DNA of 64,000 bases from Streptomyces lydicus (GCF_000717345.1 NZ_JNZA01000027.1:62001-126000); one strand, 5' to 3'. Positions 1 to 9,880 are shown, counted from the stretch's first letter. The notes: generated by a model not told the origin, from the letters alone. Translations and numbers: made by a program.

Positions 1-568
1 AGATGTAGGAGGGGGCGCCGACCAGCATGCCGGTCGAGGTCACCGAGGGGTCGCCCTCGACCTGCGCGATACCGAAGTCGGTCAGCACGACCCGGCCGTC
101 GTCGGACATCAGGACGTTGGACGGCTTCACATCGCGGTGCAGGATGCCCTCGCTGTGTGCGGCGCGCAGCACGTCGAGCACCGCCAGGCCCACCTCGGCG
201 GCGCGGCGCGGGGTGAGCGGGCCGTCGTCGCGCACGACTTCGGCCAGCGAGCGGCCCTCGACCAGCTCCATCACGATCCACGGCCGGTCGTCCTCGTCGA
301 CCACGTCGTAGACCGTCACCGCGCCGTTGTTGCGGATCCGGGCGATCGCCTTGGCCTCGCGCAGCGTACGGGTGATCAGACGACGCTTCTCGTCCTCCTC
401 GACCCCGCCCGGGAAGCGCAGTTCCTTCACTGCGACCGTACGGCCCAGCACCTCGTCGCGTGCCCGCCAGACGGTGCCCATGCCACCCCGGCCGAGAACA
501 TCGGCGAGCCGGTACCGGCCGGCGAGCAGCCTGCCGCCCTTGCCGTCCATCTCGACCTCGTCGCCCAC
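1..568 (-). CDS. Serine/threonine protein kinase, N-terminal part (cut by window edge)
   Basis: Cytoplasmic kinase domain of a Hanks-type Ser/Thr kinase that transfers phosphate from ATP to protein Ser/Thr. The visible 189 residues hold the glycine-rich loop GRGGMGTV (residues 26-33), the ATP-binding Lys48 in AVKEL, the catalytic loop HRDVKPSN and the DFG motif. The reading frame runs off the left edge, so the C-terminal lobe and any membrane or sensor domain are unseen. I chose the GTG at 568 because GAGGGG lies five bases upstream; an in-frame ATG six codons later is possible. The neighbour at 758 is divergent, so 569-757 should hold two promoters, but I see no convincing -35/-10 pair. Family assignment is certain; the substrate is unknown. 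Confidence 0.93.
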   Translation of the reverse strand, partial: MGDEVEMDGKGGRLLAGRYRLADVLGRGGMGTVWRARDEVLGRTVAVKELRFPGGVEEDEKRRLITRTLREAKAIARIRNNGAVTVYDVVDEDDRPWIVMELVEGRSLAEVVRDDGPLTPRRAAEVGLAVLDVLRAAHSEGILHRDVKPSNVLMSDDGRVVLTDFGIAQVEGDPSVTSTGMLVGAPSYI

Positions 569-757
569 TGAATCCCCTCGGCAATCCAGCCGAGTTGGCA
601 GTTGTGACGTCTCATCGATCGTCAAACTGACTCAACTCGGACAACCCACCCTGGCAGAGCCTTCATTCTCTCTCATCCGCGGCCGTGCGGAAGGCCCGGG
701 TCGGTGCCGGACGGCACCACCCGCCCGTCATGATGGCCCCGACGAACGGGAGTCCCG

Positions 758-1942
758 ATGACGATGCGCTCGCGCCGGCCGGCCGCCGTGGCGGTCGTGC
801 TGGCCGCCCTCGCCGCCCCGGCCCTGACGGCCTGCGCCCCGGCGCCGCCCGCCGCCCGCGTCCCGCCGGTCGGCACCGTCACGCGGCCACCGGCCGCCAC
901 CGTGCCCGCACTGCGCCGGCTGGTCGAGGACGGCGCGCCGGGCGCGGCCTCCCTCGTCACCCGCGACGGCCGCTTCCACGCCTCGCGCTTCGCCACCGTC
1001 GGCGTCGCCGACCTGCGCAACGGCCGCAGGATGGGCGCACGGGACCACTTCCGGGCCGGCAGCCTGACCAAGACCCTGGTCGCGACGGTGATCCTCCAGC
1101 TGGTCGCCGAGGGCCGGCTCGCCCTGGACGGCACCGCGGCCGCGCACCTCCCCCCGGGCGTACCGGCCACCGGCGGCGGCGACGGCAGCGACCTGCGCAA
1201 GGTGACGGTGCGCCAGCTGCTGGACCACACGAGCGGTTTGTTCAACTACACCGAAGACCGCCGGCTCTCCCGGCAGCTCTACGGCAACGGCTTCGGCGCC
1301 CACCGCTACGACCGCCACACCCCGGCCGAGCTGCTGCGGATCGCGCTGGGCCACCCGCCGGCCGCGGCCCCGGGCGCCCGCTACAGCTACTCCAACACCA
1401 ACTATCTGGTGCTCGGCCTGATCATCAAGGCGGTCACCGGGCACCCGTACGCCACCGAGATCCGCCGCCGCATCCTCGTCCCCGCCCGGCTCGACGACAC
1501 CTCCTTCCCCGGCACCGACCCGACGCTGCCGGCGCCGCACGGCCGCGCGTACTCCCGCATCGGCGACCGTCGGGTGGACGCGACGTCCCTGGACCCCAGC
1601 CGGGCCGGGGCGGCCGGCGAGATGGTCACCACCCTCGGCGACCTCAACCGCTTCTTCTCCGCGCTGCTCGCCGGCGCGTTCCTGCCGCCGCGCCAAATGG
1701 CCGAGATACGCAGCGAGAAACGCACCGGCGGCACCTACGGCCTCGGCCTCTACGCGACGAAGCTGCCCTGCGGCGTCACGGTCTGGGGCCACAACGGCGA
1801 CATCAACGGCTCCTTCGCGCAGACCGCGGGCACCGCCGACGGCCGGCACGTCGTCAGCTACCGGGTCAACACCGACGCGGCCGACCGGGCACACGGCACG
1901 GACGTCCTGACCGCGGAGTTCTGCCGGGCACCGCGCGCCTAG
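758..1942 (+). CDS. Serine hydrolase, beta-lactamase/DD-peptidase-like lipoprotein
   Basis: A 394-residue serine hydrolase of the class C beta-lactamase/DD-carboxypeptidase superfamily, probably lipid-anchored outside the cell. The N-terminus is basic and then hydrophobic, ending in the lipobox LTAC with Cys26. The catalytic SxxK is S102-L-T-K105, the second motif is Y211-S-N213 and the third is the HNG triad at 345-347 (replacing KTG, as in many esterase-like members). GGGAG six bases before the ATG supports the start. Its stop TAG overlaps the stop of the convergent glpD in the palindrome CTAG (1939-1942). It could act on peptidoglycan or be an esterase or D-aminopeptidase; the sequence does not decide. 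Confidence 0.85.
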   Translation: MTMRSRRPAAVAVVLAALAAPALTACAPAPPAARVPPVGTVTRPPAATVPALRRLVEDGAPGAASLVTRDGRFHASRFATVGVADLRNGRRMGARDHFRAGSLTKTLVATVILQLVAEGRLALDGTAAAHLPPGVPATGGGDGSDLRKVTVRQLLDHTSGLFNYTEDRRLSRQLYGNGFGAHRYDRHTPAELLRIALGHPPAAAPGARYSYSNTNYLVLGLIIKAVTGHPYATEIRRRILVPARLDDTSFPGTDPTLPAPHGRAYSRIGDRRVDATSLDPSRAGAAGEMVTTLGDLNRFFSALLAGAFLPPRQMAEIRSEKRTGGTYGLGLYATKLPCGVTVWGHNGDINGSFAQTAGTADGRHVVSYRVNTDAADRAHGTDVLTAEFCRAPRA

Positions 1943-3645
1943 AGCGGCACGATGTCCGGGGCGCCGAGCCGCGCCGCGTCCGCCGTCAGGTCGTCCGGCT
2001 GCCGCTGCGATTCGCGCTCCGCCTCCACCCGCTTCTGGTAGTGCGTGATCTCCTTCTCGATCTGGGCGTCATCCCAGCCCAGCGCGGGCGCCATCAGCTC
2101 GGCGACCTCACGGGCGCTGCGGGTGCCCCGGTCGAAGGTCTCGATCGAGATCCGCGTACGGCGGGTCAGCACGTCGTCGAGATGGCGCGCGCCCTCGTGC
2201 GTGCAGGCGTAGACCGCCTCCGCGCGCAGGTAGTCGTCGGCGGCCGCCAGCGGTTCGCCCAGCGAGGGATCGGCCACCACCAGCTCCAGCAGCTCCTCGG
2301 CCAGCGAGCCGTAGCGGTTCAGCAGATGCTCGATCCGCGCCACGTGCAGCCCGGTGCGCGCCGCGATCCGGGCCCGCGCGTTCCACAGCGCCTTGTAGCC
2401 CTCGGCCCCGACGAGCGGCACGTCCTCCGTCACGCACTCCGCGACCCGCCGGTCGAGCCCGTGCACTGCCTCGTCCACCGCGTCCTTGGCCATGACCCGG
2501 TACGTCGTGTACTTGCCGCCGGCGACGACCACGAGACCCGGCACCGGATGCGCCACGGTGTGCTCCCGCGACAGCTTGCTGGTGGCGTCCGACTCCCCCG
2601 CCAGCAGCGGCCGCAGCCCGGCATACACGCCCTCGACGTCGTCCCTGGTCAACGGGGTCGCCAGCACCTCGTTGACGTGCCCGAGCAGATAGTCGATGTC
2701 CGCGCTGGACGCCGCCGGGTGCGCCTTGTCCAGATCCCAGTCGGTGTCGGTCGTCCCGATGATCCAGTGCCGCCCCCACGGGATGACGAACAGCACGCTC
2801 TTCTCGGTCCGCAGGATCAGCCCGGTCGTCGAATGGATCCGGTCCTTGGGGACGACCAGGTGGATCCCCTTCGAGGCGCGGACGTGGAACTGCCCGCGCT
2901 CACCGATCAGCGCCTGGGTGTCGTCCGTCCACACCCCGGTGGCGTTGACGATCTGCTGCGCCCGGATCTCGTACTCGGTGCCGCCCTCGACGTCCTCCAC
3001 CCGCGCGCCGACCACCCGCTCGCCCTCGCGCAGAAAACCCACCACCCGCGCCCGGTTGGCGACGTGCGCGCCATAGGCGGCCGCGGTCCGTACGAGGGTG
3101 GCGACGTACCGCGCGTCGTCCATCTGCGCGTCGTAGTACTGCAACGCGCCCACCAGCGCGTCCTTCTTCAGGCAGGGCGCCACCTGCAGCGCCCGCTTGT
3201 GCGAGAGGTGCCGGTGGAGGGGCAGCCCGCGGCCGTGCCCCGACGACACCGACATGCCGTCGTACAGCGCCACGCCCGATCCGGCGTACCAGCGCTCCCA
3301 GCCCTTGTGCTGGAGCGGATAGAGAAACGGCACCGGCTTGACCAGATGCGGCGCCAGCCGCTGCAACAGCAGCCCGCGCTCCTTGAGGGCCTCGCGCACC
3401 AGCGCGAAGTCCAGCATCTCCAGATACCGCAGACCGCCGTGGATGAGCTTGCTCGACCGGCTGGACGTGCCCGAGGCCCAGTCCCGCGCCTCCACCAGCC
3501 CCGTGCACAGTCCCCGGGTCGCCGCGTCCAGAGCGGTCCCCGCCCCGACGACCCCGCTGCCGACCACGAGGACGTCCAGCTCCCGCTCCGCCATTCGGGC
3601 GAGTGCCTCCGCCCGTTGCGCCGGTCCCAGTATCGCTGTCTTCAC
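1939..3645 (-). CDS. glpD: Glycerol-3-phosphate dehydrogenase, FAD-dependent
   Basis: Oxidises sn-glycerol 3-phosphate to dihydroxyacetone phosphate and passes electrons through FAD to the quinone pool; membrane-associated glycerol catabolism. The 568-residue product has the FAD dinucleotide-binding motif GSGVVGAG (residues 29-36) and, close behind it, the family stretch SSRSSKLIHGGLRYLE; the length fits bacterial GlpD. I prefer the GTG at 3645 because GGGAGG lies just upstream, over an upstream start at 3732 that would add 29 residues lacking family character. It is convergent with the serine hydrolase and overlaps it by four bases. No glpF or glpK lies next to it here. Confidence 0.93.
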   Translation of the reverse strand: MKTAILGPAQRAEALARMAERELDVLVVGSGVVGAGTALDAATRGLCTGLVEARDWASGTSSRSSKLIHGGLRYLEMLDFALVREALKERGLLLQRLAPHLVKPVPFLYPLQHKGWERWYAGSGVALYDGMSVSSGHGRGLPLHRHLSHKRALQVAPCLKKDALVGALQYYDAQMDDARYVATLVRTAAAYGAHVANRARVVGFLREGERVVGARVEDVEGGTEYEIRAQQIVNATGVWTDDTQALIGERGQFHVRASKGIHLVVPKDRIHSTTGLILRTEKSVLFVIPWGRHWIIGTTDTDWDLDKAHPAASSADIDYLLGHVNEVLATPLTRDDVEGVYAGLRPLLAGESDATSKLSREHTVAHPVPGLVVVAGGKYTTYRVMAKDAVDEAVHGLDRRVAECVTEDVPLVGAEGYKALWNARARIAARTGLHVARIEHLLNRYGSLAEELLELVVADPSLGEPLAAADDYLRAEAVYACTHEGARHLDDVLTRRTRISIETFDRGTRSAREVAELMAPALGWDDAQIEKEITHYQKRVEAERESQRQPDDLTADAARLGAPDIVPL

Positions 3646-3894
3646 CGCTGCCTCCCGCTGCTGTCGGGGCCACTGTGATCGGGGGCCATGCCCCGTCCGT
3701 CGATTCTGACCGCGCCAAGAGCCGCCATCCACCCTTCACTCAAGGGGGCAACACCCGGCGACCTTGATCCACCAATCCCCATTCTGGGCCAAATATCCGC
3801 TTAGTCTACTTATGCACTCTCCGCAGACGTCATGCGCCGACCGCGTACATGACGCCCCTGTCACGCGCAGTCGCTCGGGAAGGACGGCCGCAGC

Positions 3895-5130
3895 ATGCCC
3901 GCAGACCTCGCCGTCATCGGACTCGGTCACCTCGGCCTCCCCCTCGCCCAGGCCGCCACCACCGCCGGTTTCACCACCCTCGGCTACGACCCCGCCCCAC
4001 CCACCGCCACCGACGGGCCGCTGTCCGCCACCGAACTCCGCCGGCTGCTGTCGGCGGGCTTCCGCACCACCACCGACCCCACCGCCCTGGGCCGGGTCCG
4101 TACCGCCGTCATCTGCGCACCCACCCCGCTCGGCCAGGACCGCTCCCTCGACCTCACCGCCGTCGCCGACGCCGCGCGCACCCTCGCCGCCCATCTGCGC
4201 CCGCACACCACGGTCATCCTCGAATCCACCGCCTACCCGGGCACCACCGAGGAATTCCTGCGCCCCCTGCTGGAGGACGGCTCCGGCCTCACCGCCGGCC
4301 GCGACTTCCACCTCGCCTGCTCACCCGCCCGCCACGACCCGGGCAACCGCACCCACCGCTACGCCAACACCCCGAAGGTCATCGGCGGTCTCACCCCCGC
4401 CTGCACCGAAGCCGCCGCCGCCTTCTACGGCCGCCTCACCGACAAGGTCGTACGCGCCCGCGGCCCCCGCGAGGCGGAAACCGCCAAACTCCTGGAAACC
4501 AACTACCGGCACATCAACATCGCCCTCATGAACGAGATGGCGGTCTTCTGCCACGACATCGGCGTCGACCTGTGGGACGTCATCCGCTGCGCCGAGACCA
4601 AGCCCTTCGGCTTCCAGTCCTTCCGCCCCGGCCCCGGAGTCGGCGGCCACGCCGCCCCCATCGACCCCAACCACCTTGCCTACAAAGGACGTTCACCGGA
4701 ACACCCGCTGCGCATGGTCGAGTGGGCACAAGAGGTCAACGACCGCATGCCCCACTACGTCATCCAGCGCTGCGCCACCCTCCTGAACGAGCACGGCAAG
4801 TCCGCCCGCGGCGCCCGCGTGCTGCTGCTCGGCGTCACCTACAAGCCGGACGTCGGCGACCAGGCGGGCTCCCCCGCCTGGGAAATCGCCGCCCGCCTGC
4901 GGGAACTCGGCGCGCACGTCACGTACCACGACCCCTACGTCCCGCGCTGGACCGTCCTGGACCGCCCCGTCCCCCGCGCCGACTCGCTCTACGAAGCCGC
5001 CGCCGCCGCGGACCTCACCCTGCTCCTCCAGGCCCACCGCACCTACGACCTCCAGGGCCTGTCGGTCAAGGCGCAACTCCTCCTGGACACCAGAGGAGCC
5101 ACCCCCACCGGCTCCGCCCACCGCCTGTGA
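3895..5130 (+). CDS. Nucleotide-sugar dehydrogenase-like protein lacking the catalytic cysteine
   Basis: A 411-residue protein with the three-part architecture of UDP-glucose/UDP-ManNAc dehydrogenases: N-terminal Rossmann domain with GLGHLGLP (residues 9-16), the loop ESTAYPGTTE (110-119), a central helical domain with Lys198 in EAETAKLLETN, and a C-terminal domain with TYKPDV (315-320). Active family members carry GGHCxPxDP, where the Cys forms the thiohemiacetal of the second oxidation step. Here residues 250-258 read GGHAAPIDP, with Ala253 at that position. The usual SPER and the C-terminal RxSP motifs are also altered (SPAR, QAGSP). It may stop at the aldehyde, do other chemistry, or be a non-catalytic relative. 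It stands alone between glpD (divergent) and guaB3 (convergent). Fold confident, activity doubtful. Confidence 0.8.
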   Translation: MPADLAVIGLGHLGLPLAQAATTAGFTTLGYDPAPPTATDGPLSATELRRLLSAGFRTTTDPTALGRVRTAVICAPTPLGQDRSLDLTAVADAARTLAAHLRPHTTVILESTAYPGTTEEFLRPLLEDGSGLTAGRDFHLACSPARHDPGNRTHRYANTPKVIGGLTPACTEAAAAFYGRLTDKVVRARGPREAETAKLLETNYRHINIALMNEMAVFCHDIGVDLWDVIRCAETKPFGFQSFRPGPGVGGHAAPIDPNHLAYKGRSPEHPLRMVEWAQEVNDRMPHYVIQRCATLLNEHGKSARGARVLLLGVTYKPDVGDQAGSPAWEIAARLRELGAHVTYHDPYVPRWTVLDRPVPRADSLYEAAAAADLTLLLQAHRTYDLQGLSVKAQLLLDTRGATPTGSAHRL

Positions 5131-5146
5131 GGGGAGCCCCAAAAAC

Positions 5147-5184
5147 CGGAAGCCCGGCCGCGTGGTGAGGCGGCCGGGCTTCCG
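5147..5184. terminator. Bidirectional hairpin terminator between sugar dehydrogenase and guaB3
   Basis: A perfect 15-bp stem (5147-5161 with 5170-5184) and an 8-base loop lies between two convergent genes. Five A residues at 5141-5145 give a U run after the stem for minus-strand transcription, so it can terminate guaB3 as well as the plus-strand gene. Confidence 0.85.
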
Positions 5185-5202
5185 TTCTGCAAGGGGGGAG
5201 GA

Positions 5203-6318
5203 CTAGCGCCGCGGCGCCACCGTCACCTCGACCCGCTGGAACTCCTTCAGCTCCGAGTACCCGGTCGTCGCCATCGCCCTGCGCAGCGCGCCGAAGAAGT
5301 TCATCGAGCCGTCGGTGGTCGTCGAGGGCCCGAGCAGCACCTCCTCGGTCGTGCCGACCGCACCCAGGTCCATCCGCTTGCCGCGCGGCACGTCCTCGTG
5401 GACCGCCTCCATGCCCCAGTGGTGGCCACGGCCCGGCGCGTCCGTCGCACGGGCCAGCGGGGAACCCATCATCACCGCGTCCGCACCGCAGGCGATCGCC
5501 TTCGGCAGGTCGCCGGACCAGCCCACGCCACCGTCGGCGATGACGTGCACGTACCGGCCACCGGACTCGTCCATGTAGTCCCGGCGGGCGGCCGCGACGT
5601 CGGCGACCGCGGTCGCCATCGGGACCTGGATGCCCAGGACGTTGCGGGTGGTGTGCGCGGCGCCGCCGCCGAAGCCGACCAGCACACCGGCCGCGCCGGT
5701 CCGCATCAGGTGCAGCGCCGCGGTGTACGTGGCGCAGCCGCCCACGATCACCGGGACGTCCAGCTCGTAGATGAACTGCTTGAGGTTCAGCGGCTCGGCC
5801 GCCGACGACACGTGCTCGGCGGAGACCGTCGTCCCGCGGATCACGAAGATGTCGACACCGGCGTCCACGACGGCCTTGGAGAACTGCGCCGTACGCTGCG
5901 GCGACAGCGCCGCGGCGGTGACCACACCCGCGTCGCGCACCTCCTTGATGCGCTGCCCGATCAGCTCTTCCTTGATCGGGGCCGCGTAGATCTCCTGGAG
6001 CCGGCGGGTGGCGGTGGCCTCGTCCAGCTCGGCGATCTCGGCGAGCAGCGGCTCCGGGTCCTCGTAGCGGGTCCACAGCCCTTCGAGGTTGAGGACGCCC
6101 AGACCGCCCAGCTCACCGATGCGGATCGCGGTCTGCGGAGAGACCACCGAGTCCATGGGAGCGGCCAGGAACGGCAGCTCGAAACGGTAGGCGTCGATCT
6201 GCCAGGCGATCGAGACCTCCTTCGGGTCGCGGGTGCGGCGACTGGGTACGACGGCGATGTCGTCGAATGAATATGCCCGGCGGCCGCGCTTGCCGCGCCC
6301 GATCTCGATCTCAGTCAC
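5203..6318 (-). CDS. guaB3: IMP dehydrogenase-family protein GuaB3
   Basis: An IMPDH/GMP-reductase family TIM-barrel protein of 371 residues without CBS domains. It shares the family N-terminus (YSFDDIAVVPSRRTR), the phosphate-binding GGVGWSG loop and the AIACGADAVMMGSPLA segment. The active-site loop, GSICTTR in GuaB, reads GAAHTTR here, so His222 stands where the catalytic Cys should be, and the mobile flap [10 protein letters not shown] of GuaB is not recognisable. Start GTG at 6318 follows AGGAAAGG; an upstream frame to 6402 has no family similarity. It lies 122 bp downstream of guaB on the same strand, separated by a hairpin. The actinobacterial GuaB3 reaction is, as far as I know, not settled; classical IMPDH chemistry is unlikely without the Cys. 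Confidence 0.9.
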   Translation of the reverse strand: MTEIEIGRGKRGRRAYSFDDIAVVPSRRTRDPKEVSIAWQIDAYRFELPFLAAPMDSVVSPQTAIRIGELGGLGVLNLEGLWTRYEDPEPLLAEIAELDEATATRRLQEIYAAPIKEELIGQRIKEVRDAGVVTAAALSPQRTAQFSKAVVDAGVDIFVIRGTTVSAEHVSSAAEPLNLKQFIYELDVPVIVGGCATYTAALHLMRTGAAGVLVGFGGGAAHTTRNVLGIQVPMATAVADVAAARRDYMDESGGRYVHVIADGGVGWSGDLPKAIACGADAVMMGSPLARATDAPGRGHHWGMEAVHEDVPRGKRMDLGAVGTTEEVLLGPSTTTDGSMNFFGALRRAMATTGYSELKEFQRVEVTVAPRR

Positions 6319-6367
6319 GTGTGTGGCCTTTCCTCTACGTCTGCGGTTCCAGTATCCCCGACACACC

Positions 6368-6400
6368 GGAGCCCGCGGCCGGGGTGCGGCCGCGGGCTCC
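6368..6400 (-). terminator. Hairpin between guaB and guaB3
   Basis: A perfect 13-bp stem (6368-6380 with 6388-6400) with a 7-base loop sits 40 bases downstream of the guaB stop. There is no clear U run, so it may be a partial terminator or an RNA-end stabiliser that lets guaB3 be expressed at a different level. Confidence 0.6.
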
Positions 6401-6440
6401 ACGGTAGGGCCGTGCCAGGGGGTGTCCAGAGGCGCAGCGC

Positions 6441-7967
<1,527 letters not shown>

Positions 7968-8081
7968 TCAGCGCGGACTCCCATGCTAACGGCCTGGAGA
8001 AGTGTCCCAATCCACGAGCGATGAGGGCCTCGTCACTTGTGGATTCGTACGGCGATTTCCGGCCGCCCGTGAAGCCCGCGG

Positions 8082-8657
8082 TTACTGCTCCGCGAGCGCC
8101 CGCAGCCTGCTGAGCGCGCGGTGCTGGGCGACCCGGACCGCACCGGGCGACATCCCCAGCATCTGCCCGGTCTCCTCGGCCGTCAGCCCGACGGCGACCC
8201 GCAGCAGGACCAGCTCGCGCTGGTTCTCCGGCAGGTTCGCCAGCAGCTTCTTGGCCCACTCGGCGTCGCTGCTCAGCAGCGCCCGCTCCTCGGGGCCGAG
8301 GGAGTCGTCGGGCTGCTCGGGCATCTCGTCGGACGGCACGGCCGTGCTGCCCGGATGCCGCATCGCGGCCCGCTGCAGATCGGCGACCTTGTGGCCGGCG
8401 ATGGCGAAGACGAACGCCTCGAAGGGCTTGCCGGTGTCGCGGTAGCGCGGCAGCGCGCAGAGCACCGCGACACACACCTCCTGCGCCAGGTCCTCGACGA
8501 AGTGCCGGGCATCACCCGGCAGCCTCGACAGACGGGTGCGGCAGTAGCGCAGGGCGAGCGGATGCACATGGGCCAGCAGGTCGTGGGTGGCCCGCCGGTC
8601 ACCCTCGACTGCGCGTGCAACGAGATCGCCGATCTCCTGCTTCCCGTCCTCACGCAT
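8082..8657 (-). CDS. shbA: ECF-type RNA polymerase sigma factor (ShbA/SigD-like)
   Basis: A small sigma-70 factor of about 191 residues with region 2 (around [15 protein letters not shown] and [11 protein letters not shown]) and region 4 ([20 protein letters not shown] followed by the helix-turn-helix [16 protein letters not shown]). In Streptomyces, ShbA drives transcription of hrdB, the principal sigma factor gene; the M. tuberculosis counterpart by position is SigD. Placement beside guaB and a whiB-family gene supports this identity. The start is uncertain: ATG at 8657 begins MREDGKQE but lacks a strong ribosome site, and in-frame alternatives exist upstream. No anti-sigma gene is adjacent. 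Confidence 0.85.
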   Translation of the reverse strand: MREDGKQEIGDLVARAVEGDRRATHDLLAHVHPLALRYCRTRLSRLPGDARHFVEDLAQEVCVAVLCALPRYRDTGKPFEAFVFAIAGHKVADLQRAAMRHPGSTAVPSDEMPEQPDDSLGPEERALLSSDAEWAKKLLANLPENQRELVLLRVAVGLTAEETGQMLGMSPGAVRVAQHRALSRLRALAEQ

Positions 8658-8874
8658 CGGACCATGGTGCCTTGGCGCCGCACGATCCGCGGCATCAGGT
8701 CCGTACTTGTGCACTGAAGCGTTATGCGCGGCAGGTGCGCCGGCTGTCATCTCCTGCGCCCTCCCCTCGTGCCCGACCGACCCGTCCCCGAGGAACTCCA
8801 TACCTCCAAGGATGCGGCACCGCGCGGCGAATCGGACCGCCGCCGTACGCGGGCGGTTGCGGGGCACCATGGCG

Positions 8875-8900
8875 CCCCGCCCGCCGCAAGGCGGGCGGGG
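8875..8900 (-). terminator. Hairpin downstream of bldM
   Basis: Perfect 11-bp GC stem (8875-8885 with 8890-8900) with a GCAA tetraloop, 36 bases beyond the bldM stop and upstream of the sigma factor gene. It probably separates the two transcripts. Confidence 0.7.
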
Positions 8901-8936
8901 ATCTTCACTCCCCCGCATCGCTGCACGTCACAACGC

Positions 8937-9548
8937 CTAGCGGACCAGTCCCCAGCGGAAGCCGAGCGCCACCGCATGCGCCCGGTCCGAGGCGCCGAGT
9001 TTCTTGAAGAGGCGCCGGGCGTGGGTCTTGACGGTGTCCTCCGACAAGAAGAGCTCACGGCCGATCTCGGCGTTGGAGCGGCCGTGACTCATGCCCTCCA
9101 GCACCTGGATCTCGCGTGCCGTGAGCGTCGGGGCGGCCCCCATCTCGGCGGACCGCAGCCGGCGCGGGGCGAGCCGCCACGTCGGGTCCGCGAGCGCCTG
9201 GGTCACCGTCGCCCGCAGCTCGGCGCGCGAGGCGTCCTTGTGCAGATAACCGCGGGCGCCGGCGGCGACCGCGAGCGCGACGCCGTCGAGGTCCTCGGCC
9301 ACCGTGAGCATGATGATCCGGGCGCCCGGGTCCGCTGACAGCAGCCGGCGCACGGTCTCGACACCGCCGAGACCGGGCATCCGTACGTCCATCAGAATCA
9401 GATCCGAGCGATCGGCACCCCAGCGGCGGAGGACTTCCTCGCCGTTGGCCGCGGTCGTCACACGCTCGACGCCGGGCACGGTCGCAACCGCCCGACGGAG
9501 CGCCTCTCGGGCAAGCGGGGAGTCGTCGCAGACGAGGACGGATGTCAT
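8937..9548 (-). CDS. bldM: Response regulator BldM, developmental activator
   Basis: A 203-residue orphan response regulator of the FixJ/NarL type required for aerial hypha formation and sporulation genes in Streptomyces. An N-terminal receiver (DDSPLAREALRRAV, Asp54 in LILMDVRMPG, Lys of YLHKDAS) is followed by a LuxR-type helix-turn-helix (LTAREIQVLEGMSHGRSNAEIG, then SEDTVKTHARRLFKKL). No sensor kinase gene is adjacent. The ATG at 9548 follows GGAGG seven bases upstream and gives the exact family length of 203; a frame extension to 9608 is less likely. A sigma-BldN-type promoter lies at 9675-9702. It is divergent from whiD. Confidence 0.96.
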   Translation of the reverse strand: MTSVLVCDDSPLAREALRRAVATVPGVERVTTAANGEEVLRRWGADRSDLILMDVRMPGLGGVETVRRLLSADPGARIIMLTVAEDLDGVALAVAAGARGYLHKDASRAELRATVTQALADPTWRLAPRRLRSAEMGAAPTLTAREIQVLEGMSHGRSNAEIGRELFLSEDTVKTHARRLFKKLGASDRAHAVALGFRWGLVR

Positions 9549-9674
9549 GACCGCCCTCCGCAGCTGATGCGCGTCACCTTGAGCCTCCAGGCTGGTACAT
9601 ATCGTCACCTGTGCGATTGACGGCCGCCTCGGACACCTGCCCGAGGGCTACCTCTGCCAATCGCCTCCGCACAC

Positions 9675-9702
9675 TCAACGACGGTCACTCGAAAGAGTTA
9701 CG
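9675..9702 (-). promoter_or_regulatory. Sigma-BldN-type promoter of bldM
   Basis: On the minus strand the -35 element CGTAAC (9697-9702) and the -10 element CGTTGA (9675-9680) are separated by exactly 16 bases. This equals the promoter sequence I recall for bldM p1 of S. coelicolor, which depends on the ECF sigma factor BldN. The predicted start lies near 9668, giving a leader of about 120 bases. Confidence 0.88.
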
Positions 9703-9828
9703 GCTTCGCTGACCGTATTCAGCACGCTCCGTGAGGAGCCGGATACGCAGACGACTCGTCGCGCGACCGGCGTCCGCGCGTGCACCCTATGCCCTATTTG
9801 GCTCTCTTTCTTCCATTTTCGTGTCGAC

Positions 9829-9854
9829 TATGACTAGATTCGCAATGAGTCATA
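9829..9854. repeat. Inverted repeat upstream of whiD (distal)
   Basis: Seven-base arms TATGACT (9829-9835) and AGTCATA (9848-9854) are separated by 12 bases, in an AT-rich stretch 77 bases before the whiD start. The left arm touches the possible -10 element. It looks like a protein-binding site, but the protein is unknown. Confidence 0.55.
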
Positions 9855-9857
9855 TTT

Positions 9858-9880
9858 ACATCTACTTCGACAGTAGATGT
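9858..9880. repeat. Inverted repeat upstream of whiD (proximal)
   Basis: Perfect eight-base arms ACATCTAC (9858-9865) and GTAGATGT (9873-9880) flank a seven-base centre. It lies three bases after the distal repeat and may be an operator or an RNA hairpin in the whiD leader. Confidence 0.6.

Noticed and set aside
685..3678. Very long plus-strand open frame spanning two genes
   Set aside because: It reads antisense through glpD and in another frame through the serine hydrolase; the product is Arg/Pro/Gly-rich without domains, typical of high-GC shadow frames.
3646..3894. Promoters in the glpD/sugar dehydrogenase gap
   Set aside because: TTGATC and AAATAT occur, but the spacing (21 bases) is wrong; nothing reliable to report.
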